From Clostridia bacterium (lineage in GTDB: Bacteria > Bacillota > Clostridia > Oscillospirales > CAG-272), in NCBI GenBank assembly GCA_017410065.1, contig JAFQRL010000044.1, positions 1-41,903 of the forward strand: a stretch of 41,903 bases of DNA, written 5' to 3'. The notes beneath the pieces were generated by a model. That model was not told where the DNA came from and searched no databases. It worked only from the letters and a program-made list of their open reading frames with translations. Numbering within the stretch: the stretch's first letter is position 1; every line of letters begins with the position of its first letter. Shown piece by piece: positions 23,748-31,657 of the stretch. Position numbers and translations under genes: made by a program.

Positions 23748-24620
23748 TTATCTAAACGCCCGTATCTTTCTATAAAACGTTGACCTTGACCCTATCCCCA
23801 ATCTTTGCATTGCCTCTTGCTCGGAAATACGATTATTTAAGAAGGCAATAGCCACTTGTTTTAGAAGTTGGTCATCCAATTCTATGGGCTTTCTACCCGC
23901 ATATCTGCCGTTTCGCTTTGCTTCTTCGATTCCCTCTTCTCTGCGAAGCCTGTTGTTGCGATCAATACACTCAAGCATATTACGCAGCAAATACAGCATT
24001 GTTCTTCGTTCATCATATCCTAAATATCTGTCTTCGCTTATGATATATATTTGCACTCCGCTTTGAAGCAATCTAAACATATCCTCAACCAGCCTTGCAT
24101 TGCTGCTTTGCATATCTGCAAGACTGTTTATTTCAACCACGTCATTAGGATGCAAGTGTCTGTTTCTGATATTCTCCCAGCCTCTGATTCTTTGAATATC
24201 GCGGGGCTTTCTTACAACAAGCAAGTTATCATCTCCGCATCTCATCTCGCTTCGGAGAAGCCATTCAAATCTATCATAATAGTCAAGACCTACCGATGCC
24301 ATAAGCTCTCTGACGTTTTCTCTTGATTCGCTGGGTGTTCTCATACTTATAAACGTAGGTGTCATATTTACTCTATAGTATGCTTCTCTTCGGATATCCA
24401 TATTGATTCCGGGTATTCCCTGGAACAAACCGTTTGGAATTTGATCAATACAGTTCCAATACGGCTTGAAGACGTACTGAAAATTCTGTTCATCAAATCT
24501 CTCAAATATAACTTCACCTACGTAATAGTCGCGGTTGCTTCTATCATATACCTTTATGATACCTTCATTACTGTAGTACGGTCTACCGACAAGCGGTCTT
24601 GTGTATTCACTTGTCAACAT
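23748..24620 (-). CDS. HipA N-subdomain-like / degenerate serine-resolvase fusion, partner of HipA-like kinase
   Basis: The 290-residue protein appears to join two parts. Residues 20-137 resemble the N-terminal subdomain of HipA kinases (KVYDRSNRDYYVGEV, FQYVFKPYW, IPGINM, then TPSESRENVRELMASVGLDYYDRFEWLLR and GDDNLLVV). Residues 158-236 resemble the second half of a serine recombinase catalytic domain and its long helix (NDVVEINSLADM, SGVQIYIISED, MLECIDRNNRLRREEGIEEAKRNGRYAGRKP). Residues 245-290 are a resolvase-type helix-turn-helix (ISEQEAMQRLGIGSRSTFYRKI). The catalytic serine region is absent and the usual DRLxR arginines are lost, so it should bind DNA without recombining it. It starts 11 bp after the kinase gene, so it is probably the antitoxin/autoregulator. 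Confidence 0.65.
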   Translation of the reverse strand: MLTSEYTRPLVGRPYYSNEGIIKVYDRSNRDYYVGEVIFERFDEQNFQYVFKPYWNCIDQIPNGLFQGIPGINMDIRREAYYRVNMTPTFISMRTPSESRENVRELMASVGLDYYDRFEWLLRSEMRCGDDNLLVVRKPRDIQRIRGWENIRNRHLHPNDVVEINSLADMQSSNARLVEDMFRLLQSGVQIYIISEDRYLGYDERRTMLYLLRNMLECIDRNNRLRREEGIEEAKRNGRYAGRKPIELDDQLLKQVAIAFLNNRISEQEAMQRLGIGSRSTFYRKIRAFR

Positions 24621-24631
24621 ATCATCATCTC

Positions 24632-25486
24632 CTAATTAACTAATCTATTGTACGCCGGCTTTAATATCTTTTCGTACCTTTCTCTATACATACGCTTGTA
24701 AAACTTTTTGCGCAAATCGTTGATACATTCTATTGAATCGATTAATTTATCAATTTCTTCAAATCTGATTCTTGGGAAGATCCTTAACAGAGCATTATTA
24801 CATTCTTCAAACTGTAAGCTATTGATGACTTCATAATAAGAGCTCTTTCGTCCGTCCATCTTTACGTGGGAAGTGGGAAAAGTATAAACTCGTTTATCGA
24901 TTTCTTCTTCCGAAGACAAAACGTCGTTAATTCTTTCATCGGTATTAAGCTTTGGATACATACCGGAGCCATTATCATATACCGGCGCTATTCTGTATTT
25001 ATTATCTTTCTTTATAAATCCCCAGTTTCCGCCGTGTCTATCAAAATTACCGTTGAAGGCATCAACGATAAACATATCCCAAAATCTATCAACAGTTTCC
25101 TGAACGTTGGTGGATTTCTTGTTTTCAATCAACATTCTTTGAATATCTTCATACGAATATTGGTACATTTCTTTATCTTCTTCAAGTGAACTTTCACCAA
25201 CGTCATTAAAGTGAACCAAAATCTCTCCATCCGCGCAAAAATGCTTTAGAAGAACAACATTTCTGCCATTATAAGTTCCTAGAAACGTATCTTGAACGGG
25301 TATGCCAAGCAACTCAAATATATGGCTTCCCAAAAACTCCGAAACGTGGCTAAATGTCATACCGACCTCAGAATTGCGTTGATATTTCATTATATATCTC
25401 ACGCCGTTTATGGTTATTTGAGCTTTATCTTCTGCTCCTGAAAAGAACACGTCAGCATCAATTTGATAAATAGAATAATCCTTCAT
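24632..25486 (-). CDS. HipA-like serine/threonine kinase (toxin-like)
   Basis: The 284-residue protein has the HipA/CtkA kinase core: Lys34 (YIMKYQ, ATP), Glu50 in the alpha-C helix (SEFLGSHIF), catalytic loop NFDRHGGNWG with Asp149 and Asn154, and metal-binding DNG at 171-173. It lacks the N-terminal subdomain of classical HipA, which instead seems to be encoded in the next gene. That resembles the split seen in HipBST systems, where HipT is the toxin and HipS a separate N-subdomain antitoxin. HipA-type toxins phosphorylate aminoacyl-tRNA synthetases. AAGGAG precedes ATG 25486, with a perfect promoter. AT-rich codons mark it as acquired. Confidence 0.82.
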   Translation of the reverse strand: MKDYSIYQIDADVFFSGAEDKAQITINGVRYIMKYQRNSEVGMTFSHVSEFLGSHIFELLGIPVQDTFLGTYNGRNVVLLKHFCADGEILVHFNDVGESSLEEDKEMYQYSYEDIQRMLIENKKSTNVQETVDRFWDMFIVDAFNGNFDRHGGNWGFIKKDNKYRIAPVYDNGSGMYPKLNTDERINDVLSSEEEIDKRVYTFPTSHVKMDGRKSSYYEVINSLQFEECNNALLRIFPRIRFEEIDKLIDSIECINDLRKKFYKRMYRERYEKILKPAYNRLVN

Positions 25487-25514
25487 ATCTAATCACTCCT
25501 TTTTTGCTGTTTTT

Positions 25515-25543
25515 ATTATACCACATTATATTGTGTGTGTCAA
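25515..25543 (-). promoter_or_regulatory. Consensus promoter with internal dyad for the kinase operon
   Basis: On the minus strand TTGACA (25543-25538), a 17-bp spacer and TATAAT (25520-25515). The spacer contains a CACA-N6-TGTG dyad (25522-25535), well placed for repression by the partner protein. Confidence 0.8.
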
Positions 25544-25657
25544 TAGGTTGGGTGATACATTTTGATACACGGGCAGATTTGAGCTTTGAATTTGGATTTT
25601 TTGGGGAGGCGAGGGAAAGAAAAATCGTGAAAAATTCGTAAGAAATGCGAAGATGCA

Positions 25658-25686
25658 TTGACTTTTTTCTTAAAAAATGCTAAAAT
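25658..25686 (+). promoter_or_regulatory. Promoter of the flavin operon
   Basis: TTGACT (25658-25663), a 17-bp spacer and TAAAAT (25681-25686). Confidence 0.72.
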
Positions 25687-25763
25687 ATACGAAGTAAAAA
25701 AACAAAAAGGCAGAGCCTTTGGCGGCGGACAGCTTATTTTTGCCGAGGCTTTCGGAGAGAAAA

Positions 25764-26486
25764 ATGAAGGATAAGAGAGTATATCTAAAGGGCGGCGCGC
25801 TGACGGCACCCCTTCCGCCCGCTATGGTGACGGTCGGAGATATGGAAAGCTCCAACGTATTAACGGTTGCCTGGACGGGCATTTTATCAACGGTGCCGCC
25901 GAGGACGTATATTTCCGTCAGACCCTCGCGCCATTCCTACGGTATGCTTTTGGAGCGGGGCGAGTTCGTGATAAATCTTCCAAGCGAGGATATGGCGCGG
26001 ACGGTGGATTTCGTTGGCATATACACAGGCGCGAAGATGGATAAATTTGAAAGATGCGGTCTCACGCGGATAAAGAGCAAGGAGGTGGCGGCACCCACCA
26101 TTGCCGAATGTCCCTTTGCCCTTGAATGTCGCGTGACCGAGGTTATCAAAATGGGATCTCACGACGTTTTTATTGCGGATATCGTGAGCACCTCGGCATC
26201 CTCCGAGATAATGGACGGGGACGGCAAGCTGCGGCTTGACAGGGCGGGGCTTCTGGCTTACGCTCACGGCGAATATTTCGCACTTGGTGAGAAGCTTGGA
26301 AGGTTTGGCTTCAGCACCGACAAGGAGGGTCGCGGCGGCGAGAGAGTCGGGGCTCGCGGCTCGGGGAAGGTAAAAGCCGAAAAAGAGCCCTTTTATAAGG
26401 GTATGCCAAGGGGCAAGGCGAGGGCAGGTGCTAACAAGGACAAGGGCAAGCCTCACGGAAAAAGAACGAAAGGCTCGGTGAAATAA
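25764..26486 (+). CDS. Flavin reductase-like domain protein (flavoredoxin type)
   Basis: From ATG 25764 (CGGAG 6 bp upstream) the protein has 240 residues. Residues 1-185 form a split-barrel FMN-binding domain: LPPAMVTVGD, NVLTVAWTGILSTVPPRTYISVRPSRHSY, FVINLPS, VDFVGIYTGAKMDKF. This is the flavoredoxin / flavin reductase group that binds FMN and passes electrons from NAD(P)H. The C-terminal 50 residues are a lysine- and glycine-rich tail of low complexity, unusual for the family. A TTG at 25719 in frame is less likely. It heads an operon with an XRE regulator and ApbE; the latter also handles flavins, so the operon theme is flavin redox chemistry. Confidence 0.85.
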   Translation: MKDKRVYLKGGALTAPLPPAMVTVGDMESSNVLTVAWTGILSTVPPRTYISVRPSRHSYGMLLERGEFVINLPSEDMARTVDFVGIYTGAKMDKFERCGLTRIKSKEVAAPTIAECPFALECRVTEVIKMGSHDVFIADIVSTSASSEIMDGDGKLRLDRAGLLAYAHGEYFALGEKLGRFGFSTDKEGRGGERVGARGSGKVKAEKEPFYKGMPRGKARAGANKDKGKPHGKRTKGSVK

Positions 26487-26488
26487 AA

Positions 26489-26881
26489 ATGCAGAACAGC
26501 GAGAAAATAAGAGAAAAGATAATAGGTCTTATAGAGAGCGAATTTGAGAGCGACGCCGCCTTTGAAAGGGCGATGGGGCTTCAGACGAAGACGGTAAACA
26601 ACTGGAGGCGCGGAAGGTCGGCTTCATTTATGCGTATGCTGCCGAGGCTTTGCGAGGCGTTTGGCACAAGCCCCTCCGAGCTGCTTGATATACCTCTTTC
26701 GGCAGGCGGAGAGCTATCCGAGGACGAGGTGCGGCTTCTCACCCTATACAGAAGGTCGAGAGCCTTGCCAAGGGGCTTGCGCCGCGCTCTCGCGGAAAAT
26801 CTTGAAAGCACGATAAATCTTTATCTTGCGGCTATCTCCGAGCCCGAGCTTCGGGCGGCAGCGAAGAATAAGAAGGCGTAA
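26489..26881 (+). CDS. XRE-type helix-turn-helix regulator
   Basis: A 130-residue protein with a lambda-repressor-like domain at about 18-65 (FERAMGLQTKTVNNWRRGRSASFMRMLPRLCEAFGTSPSELLD), followed by a helical, arginine- and alanine-rich C-terminus that may dimerise. It starts 2 bp after the flavin reductase stop, with no clear ribosome binding site, so translation is probably coupled. ApbE follows after 12 bp. It may control its own operon; no operator was identified. Confidence 0.8.
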   Translation: MQNSEKIREKIIGLIESEFESDAAFERAMGLQTKTVNNWRRGRSASFMRMLPRLCEAFGTSPSELLDIPLSAGGELSEDEVRLLTLYRRSRALPRGLRRALAENLESTINLYLAAISEPELRAAAKNKKA

Positions 26882-26893
26882 GGCAGAATTAAG

Positions 26894-27982
26894 ATGGAAA
26901 AAAGGAAAAGGTTGATCAGGGATATTTTGCCGCTTATCGCGCTTTTTGCGATGGTTGCTATAATCGCCGCGATCCTTATTATAAAAAAGGCGGACGGTCG
27001 CGGCGGTGATCCCGAGGCAAAAGAAAAGCTATTTTACGGCTTCACCTACGATGGGAATTTCGAAAACTATTTCGACACCGCCTGCCTTGCATACGACTAT
27101 TCGGGAATGAATGACGAGCAATTCGCTCGGGTGTGCCGAGATATAGAGTCGGACCTTAAAAAATATCACAAGCTATTTAATATTTACAAAGACTTTGGCG
27201 AGATAAACCTCGCTTATATCAACGCTCACGCAGGAGAGGGACCTATTGAGGTCTCCGAGGAGCTCTTTGATTTTCTTGAATACTCCGTGGAGCTTTGCGA
27301 GCTGACGGGGGGCGAGATGAATATTGCTATGGGGTCGGTGCTTAAGATATGGCACGAATACCGCGAGGCGGCAGAAAAAGATCCGAACGCTGCGGCAGTA
27401 CCCACCGAGGCGGAGCTTCGGGCGGCGGCGGAGCACACCGATATAACGAAGCTTAAGCTTTCAAGAGAGGATCTGACCGTGGAGCTTTCAGACCCCGAAA
27501 TGTCTCTTGACGTGGGTGCTATCGGCAAGGGCTATGCGGCGGAGAAAATAGCAGATAAGCTTGCTGGCAAGGGAATATCGGGCTTCGTGCTTGATTTTGG
27601 CGGCAATCTTCGAGCTGTCGGCGAGAAGCCCTCGGGCGCAGGCTGGAAAATAGGAATAGACAACCCGAGAGGAGATGGATGTATCAAATATCTCACGGTG
27701 AAGAATACCTCTGTCGTTACCTCGGGAGATTATCAAAGATACCATTTTGCGGACGGAGTGAGATATCATCATATTATAGACCCCGACACACTCTACCCCG
27801 CAAAAAGCTTCTCCTCCGTAACGGTCATAACCGAGGATTCCGCTCTTGCGGACGGACTTTCAACGGCTCTTTTCTGTATGAGTGCCGAGGAGGCCCGGGC
27901 GCTTATCTCAAGGCTTTCGGAGAGCGGAGTAAAAATATCTGCCGTCCTGGTTACAGGGAGCGGCGAGATATTAGAATTTTAA
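26894..27982 (+). CDS. apbE: FAD:protein FMN transferase (ApbE family)
   Basis: ApbE attaches FMN covalently to Thr/Ser of flavoproteins, for example Rnf/Nqr subunits or extracellular electron carriers. The 362 residues start with a membrane anchor (about 12-32), placing the enzyme on the outer face. Family motifs are present: GEMNIAMGSVLKIW, SLDVGAIGKGYAAEKI, FVLDFGGNLRAVGEKPSGAGWKIGI, SVVTSGDYQRYH and HHIIDPDTLYPAKS, with the metal- and FAD-binding residues expected there. It is the last gene of the flavin reductase-XRE-apbE operon and ends just before a clear terminator. Confidence 0.92.
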   Translation: MEKRKRLIRDILPLIALFAMVAIIAAILIIKKADGRGGDPEAKEKLFYGFTYDGNFENYFDTACLAYDYSGMNDEQFARVCRDIESDLKKYHKLFNIYKDFGEINLAYINAHAGEGPIEVSEELFDFLEYSVELCELTGGEMNIAMGSVLKIWHEYREAAEKDPNAAAVPTEAELRAAAEHTDITKLKLSREDLTVELSDPEMSLDVGAIGKGYAAEKIADKLAGKGISGFVLDFGGNLRAVGEKPSGAGWKIGIDNPRGDGCIKYLTVKNTSVVTSGDYQRYHFADGVRYHHIIDPDTLYPAKSFSSVTVITEDSALADGLSTALFCMSAEEARALISRLSESGVKISAVLVTGSGEILEF

Positions 27983-28053
27983 TCGGCAAAGTAACCTATA
28001 ATTATATTTCGGTTTGATGAAAATTATTTGATAAACCTTTCGCAAAAATAAAC

Positions 28054-28102
28054 AAAACAGGCAAGACTTCTCCAAAAAGCGCGGGGAAATTGCCTGTTTT
28101 TT
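28054..28102 (+). terminator. Terminator of the flavin operon
   Basis: AAAACAGGCAA (28054-28064) pairs over 11 bp with TTGCCTGTTTT (28090-28100), followed by TT. Confidence 0.85.
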
Positions 28103-28127
28103 CATATTATTGTTTACATTTACAGCC

Positions 28128-28135
28128 TTCGACAA
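28128..28135 (-). promoter_or_regulatory. Spo0A box upstream of spoIIE
   Basis: TTCGACAA is the exact complement of the Spo0A-binding consensus TTGTCGAA. It lies 34 bp before a TAAAAT (28170-28175) that has no good -35, which is what a Spo0A-activated sigma-A promoter looks like. Confidence 0.7.
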
Positions 28136-28230
28136 CCCGAAAAGAACATTTTTCGCTCTCTGTTGATAGTAAAATTATTGTGTGAAAAAATAGCGATGGC
28201 AGGCATCGTATACATAATAAGGAGGAGAAA

Positions 28231-30891
28231 ATGGAAAGGGTCAAGGAGAAGGTAAGAGAAAAGGATGGTGTGACCTCTCGCGGCTCGGCAGAGGAGCACG
28301 GTGCGAATAATGCTCGGCGCACAGAGGTCGGCGCGACGGGGGGCTCGGCAAAGAGAAAAGCGGCAGAGCGCGAGGATTATTCCCACGGCGGTGAAAAGGA
28401 AAGGGCGGCAGACTCCGAGAGCTATTCCCGCGGCGGGGCAAATAAAAGCCCTCACGGCGGGACGAAGGGCGACTCCCAAGGCTCGGGGGGAGGTGAAGCT
28501 TCGGGCGGCGAGAGGGCTCGGGAGGGCGGCTCTCGCGGAAAAAACGATTGGTTGAAAAGGAGACTTTCCGAGCTGAGGCTCGGGGAGAAAAACGCGCTTT
28601 TATATAAGGTGGCGGTGCTTATTCTCGGTGTGATATTCGCAAGGTGCCACACCGTCTTTGGTGCAAGGCCTCTCGGAATTATGCTTGCGGCATTGCTTCC
28701 CGAGAACGTATGGGTGGCGGCTACAGGCGCGGCTCTCGGGTCCCTGACTATGGGCGGCGAGGGAATAATATTTGCAATTGCCGTGGCTATAACCGTGTTT
28801 TTGCGCGTGATAATCTCGGGCGGCTTTGGCGACGGACACAGGCTTTTTTGCGAAAGCCTTGGGGCGAGAATGTGCGAATCGGTGGTGGGCGGCTTCGTGG
28901 TTGGAGCTTATGAGCTTTTGCTTCGGGGCTTCGGGCTTTCCTCGGTGCTTTTTTCTGCGGCTATGGTGCTTCTGCCGCCCCTCTTTCTGTTTTTACTTTC
29001 GGGGCTTTATAACACGGGAATATCCCTCACCTCCCTGTTTTCGGGCAGCGGAGGTGCGCTCACCCTTTCGGGAAAGGACGACACCGAAAAGCTTAACGCG
29101 GTGTTCTTCGGGCTATCGGCACTCACGCTGACATTTCTTATATCGCTGTCCCTTGCCGACTTCACTCTGCTTGGGATAAGCCTTTCGTATATTTTCACAG
29201 GCTTTGTGACACTTCTGGTTGCAAAGAGAATGGGTCCTCTTCGCGCCTTGGCGGTGGGCTTTGTTGCGCCGCTTGGGTTATCGGGAGTTTATTCGGTCGC
29301 CTTTGCACTTGCGGGGCTTGGGGCGGGTCTGCTCTTTAGCTTCGGCACGGTGTACGCCCTCATACTCGGCGGTGTTTTGCTGTCTGCCTGGAGCGGATAC
29401 GCGGCGGGGCTTGAGGGTCTTTTGACGACCCTGCCCGAATATCTCATAGCGGCGACCCTTTATGCGCCCATTGCAAAGAGCGTTGAGCAGGAGAGGACCC
29501 CCGAGCGAGCCGAGGTGATCACCGAGAGCGCAAGGGATATGGTTGGCACGGTAGCCTTGAAATATCAGGGCTCCCGCTCCTCATCTCTCGATAGCCTTGA
29601 ATTATCTTTATCCTCTCTTGCGGAGCTTATAAGAGGCTACACCGAGGAGCATAAGCCGCTCACCGAGGAGGAATACGAGGGGCTTGTGTTAAGAGTTGCG
29701 GAGAGGGTGTGCTCGGGGTGCGATGGCAGAGGTCTTTGCGCCTCGCAGGATATTTCTCCTTGCACGAAAAATGCGGGGAAAATAGCTAAAAAGCTTGCCC
29801 TCGGGGAGAAGATAACGGCAGACGACGTGAACACCGACACCGAATTCTGCACCCTTGCGGGCAGACTTGCCGAGGAGATATCACGGGCTGTTGCAAGGGC
29901 GGCGTTTGAAAGCAAGAGCTGCACTATGGCAGAGGCATCGGCAGACGAATACGAGCTGATCTCCCGAATGATATCCGAGGTGAGATATTCGGATATGGCG
30001 GAGCGCGTGGCGGCAGAGGAGCTGACCGAGCCCCTATCGGAGGTTATGAGGAGCTTTGGCTTTGAGGACGGCGTAGCCCGAGCCTTTGGCAAAAGGCGGC
30101 GGCATTTTATCCTTGCGGGGCAGGACGAGGGCGGAGGTCGCATATCCTCGGAGGGCTTACGGCTTGGGATAGAGGCGGCGGCAGGCTTGAGGCTTGGGTC
30201 GCCCGAATATTACAGGAACGGAAAAATGGCTCTTATGGAGTGCGAGGCGGTGAGGGCTTATCGGGTGGAGTGTGCCTCGGGTATGATAAGCGGAAGTGAC
30301 GGCGAGGTCAGCGGCGACAGCGTGCTTATGTTTGAATCCTCCGACGAGCGGTTCTTTGCCGCAATATCCGACGGTATGGGCAAGGGTACTCTTGCGAGAG
30401 ATACCTCCTCCTTCGTTGTGAGATTTCTGGAGCGCGCCCTTGACTTCGGCGCATCGCGGGAAACGGTGCTTCATCTTCTGAATAATTCGCTTATCCGCCG
30501 CCGCGAGGAGTGCTCGGCAACGGTGGATCTCTTTGAGCTTGATCTTATTCTCGGTGAGGCGACCTTTATAAAAAGCGGTGCGGCTCCCTCCTTCATCAAG
30601 CGCGACTCCTCCATCTTCCGCATTAAGTCCTCCACGGCACCCATCGGACTTATGAAAAGCATTGATTCGGAAAAGATAAGAGTTGAGGTGCGCGAGGGGG
30701 ATATCGTGATAATGCTTTCGGACGGAATTTTGCAGTCGGGCGAGGAGTCCACCTGGCTTCTTGAGCTGCTTTCAAGAAAGCCGAAGCAAAACCTTAAGGA
30801 GTACGCCGAATATATCCTCGCGGAGTCGAAAAAGAATTCTCGCTCGGGCGACGATATGACCGTCGTTGTGGCAAGGATATCCGGGATGTGA
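28231..30891 (+). CDS. spoIIE: Stage II sporulation protein E (membrane PP2C phosphatase)
   Basis: SpoIIE dephosphorylates SpoIIAA, which frees sigma-F in the forespore, and also joins the polar divisome. The 886-residue protein has about ten membrane segments (about 125-410), a middle region with a cysteine cluster (ERVCSGCDGRGLCAS, SPCTKN) typical of clostridial SpoIIE, and a C-terminal PP2C domain (about 680-886). Metal-binding motifs are DGMGKG at 714-719, DGILQSG near 831 and SGDDMTVV near 872-879. The first 105 residues are a glycine-, serine- and charge-rich region longer than in Bacillus, with low complexity. AGGAGG precedes ATG 28231. A Spo0A box lies upstream and spoVM lies downstream. 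Confidence 0.93.
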   Translation: MERVKEKVREKDGVTSRGSAEEHGANNARRTEVGATGGSAKRKAAEREDYSHGGEKERAADSESYSRGGANKSPHGGTKGDSQGSGGGEASGGERAREGGSRGKNDWLKRRLSELRLGEKNALLYKVAVLILGVIFARCHTVFGARPLGIMLAALLPENVWVAATGAALGSLTMGGEGIIFAIAVAITVFLRVIISGGFGDGHRLFCESLGARMCESVVGGFVVGAYELLLRGFGLSSVLFSAAMVLLPPLFLFLLSGLYNTGISLTSLFSGSGGALTLSGKDDTEKLNAVFFGLSALTLTFLISLSLADFTLLGISLSYIFTGFVTLLVAKRMGPLRALAVGFVAPLGLSGVYSVAFALAGLGAGLLFSFGTVYALILGGVLLSAWSGYAAGLEGLLTTLPEYLIAATLYAPIAKSVEQERTPERAEVITESARDMVGTVALKYQGSRSSSLDSLELSLSSLAELIRGYTEEHKPLTEEEYEGLVLRVAERVCSGCDGRGLCASQDISPCTKNAGKIAKKLALGEKITADDVNTDTEFCTLAGRLAEEISRAVARAAFESKSCTMAEASADEYELISRMISEVRYSDMAERVAAEELTEPLSEVMRSFGFEDGVARAFGKRRRHFILAGQDEGGGRISSEGLRLGIEAAAGLRLGSPEYYRNGKMALMECEAVRAYRVECASGMISGSDGEVSGDSVLMFESSDERFFAAISDGMGKGTLARDTSSFVVRFLERALDFGASRETVLHLLNNSLIRRREECSATVDLFELDLILGEATFIKSGAAPSFIKRDSSIFRIKSSTAPIGLMKSIDSEKIRVEVREGDIVIMLSDGILQSGEESTWLLELLSRKPKQNLKEYAEYILAESKKNSRSGDDMTVVVARISGM

Positions 30892-31036
30892 GGTGAGAGA
30901 CACGAGGAAAAAGTGGCGAAGAATTCGCGGACTTCATAGAATGTAGTGAGGGCAGACCGACGAAGCTAAAGGAGCTTTTGGCTTATGCGGTTGCTCGGGC
31001 GGCTGAAATTTCAAAGCAAACGAAAGGTGAACATAT

Positions 31037-31117
31037 ATGAAGGTCGTTGTTATAAGATCGCCGAAGCTGCTTCGCTATTTTCTGGCGAAAATATTTGACG
31101 TTAAGCTGAAAAAATAA
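31037..31117 (+). CDS. spoVM: Stage V sporulation protein M (26 residues)
   Basis: A 26-codon gene encodes M-K-V-V-V-I-R-S-P-K-L-L-R-Y-F-L-A-K-I-F and then D-V-K-L-K-K. The length is exactly that of Bacillus subtilis SpoVM, and the pattern M-K-x-x-x-I-(K/R)-x-P-K-(F/L)-L with proline at position 9 is shared. SpoVM is an amphipathic helix that recognises the curved forespore membrane and anchors SpoIVA, the base of the spore coat. AAAGGTG lies 7-8 bp before ATG 31037. It lies 145 bp after spoIIE, which fits its function. A CATAGAAT at 30935-30942 resembles a sigma-E -10 box, but no -35 was identified. Confidence 0.85.
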   Translation: MKVVVIRSPKLLRYFLAKIFDVKLKK

Positions 31118-31118
31118 G

Positions 31119-31340
31119 GGCTAGCGCGCTATGCGCAAATGAAGTTGCTTTGCTGATGCAAGGGTGAGGTTCACTCAGGGGAGCGAGTGAAGTTTTTTGC
31201 GAAGCAAAAATAAAAAGAGTAGACGTTTTTGGAGAGGGAGATCATTCTCTTGTGTGTGGGAGATCATCCTCACCAAATGAGACGTACTCTTAAGGACAGT
31301 TTTTAAGATTAAATAGAATAAGCTACCTACCGACAGGAAA
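31119..31340. repeat. Palindromic sequence and GGGAGATCAT direct repeat after spoVM
   Basis: Small palindromes (TAGCGCGCTA, TTGC/GCAA, TTCACTC/GAGTGAA, TTTTTTGC/GCAAAAA) fill 31119-31208. GGGAGATCATTCTC (31236-31249) recurs as GGGAGATCATCCTC (31258-31271). AAAAAGAGTAGACGTT (31212-31227) is the exact inverse of 31632-31647, so element F is bracketed by a 16-bp inverted repeat. No gene seen. Confidence 0.65.
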
Positions 31341-31647
31341 AGGACAGAGAAAGCAACTGCAATCTCTGTCCTCTTTTCTTGACAAGCACTGCATCTGTGT
31401 CCACAGATGCTATTTTATTTGGCGATATGTTTGCTATCGCAAACGCGATATATTTTCGCTCACGCTCAAATGCGATATAACCTCCCTTGCGGTCGGTTGC
31501 GATATGATATAAATCCCCTTCACGCCCGAAAGGGCATATCGCATCGAAGATATATCTCACGCGGCACGCGTATATCGCAAATCCCGCAAGGGATTTATAT
31601 CGCTGCGTAGTGTCCTTAAGGGCACTACGCTAACGTCTACTCTTTTT
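31341..31647. repeat. Multi-hairpin element F (GCGATAT linker class, inverted relative to A)
   Basis: Terminator hairpin AGGACAGAGA (31341-31350)/TCTCTGTCCT (31363-31372) with TTTTCTT. GCGATAT follows at 31422, 31445, 31472 and 31499, then ATATCGC at 31536, a decayed ATATCTC at 31552, and ATATCGC at 31572 and 31597. The capping hairpin is GCGTAGTG (31605-31612)/CACTACGC (31623-31630). Its inverse aligns with element A: linkers and the AAATCCC/GGGATTT stem are the same, while the capping stem differs but still pairs. It lies between spoVM and the convergent SLOG gene. Confidence 0.85.
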
Positions 31648-31657
31648 GCTTTTCTTT

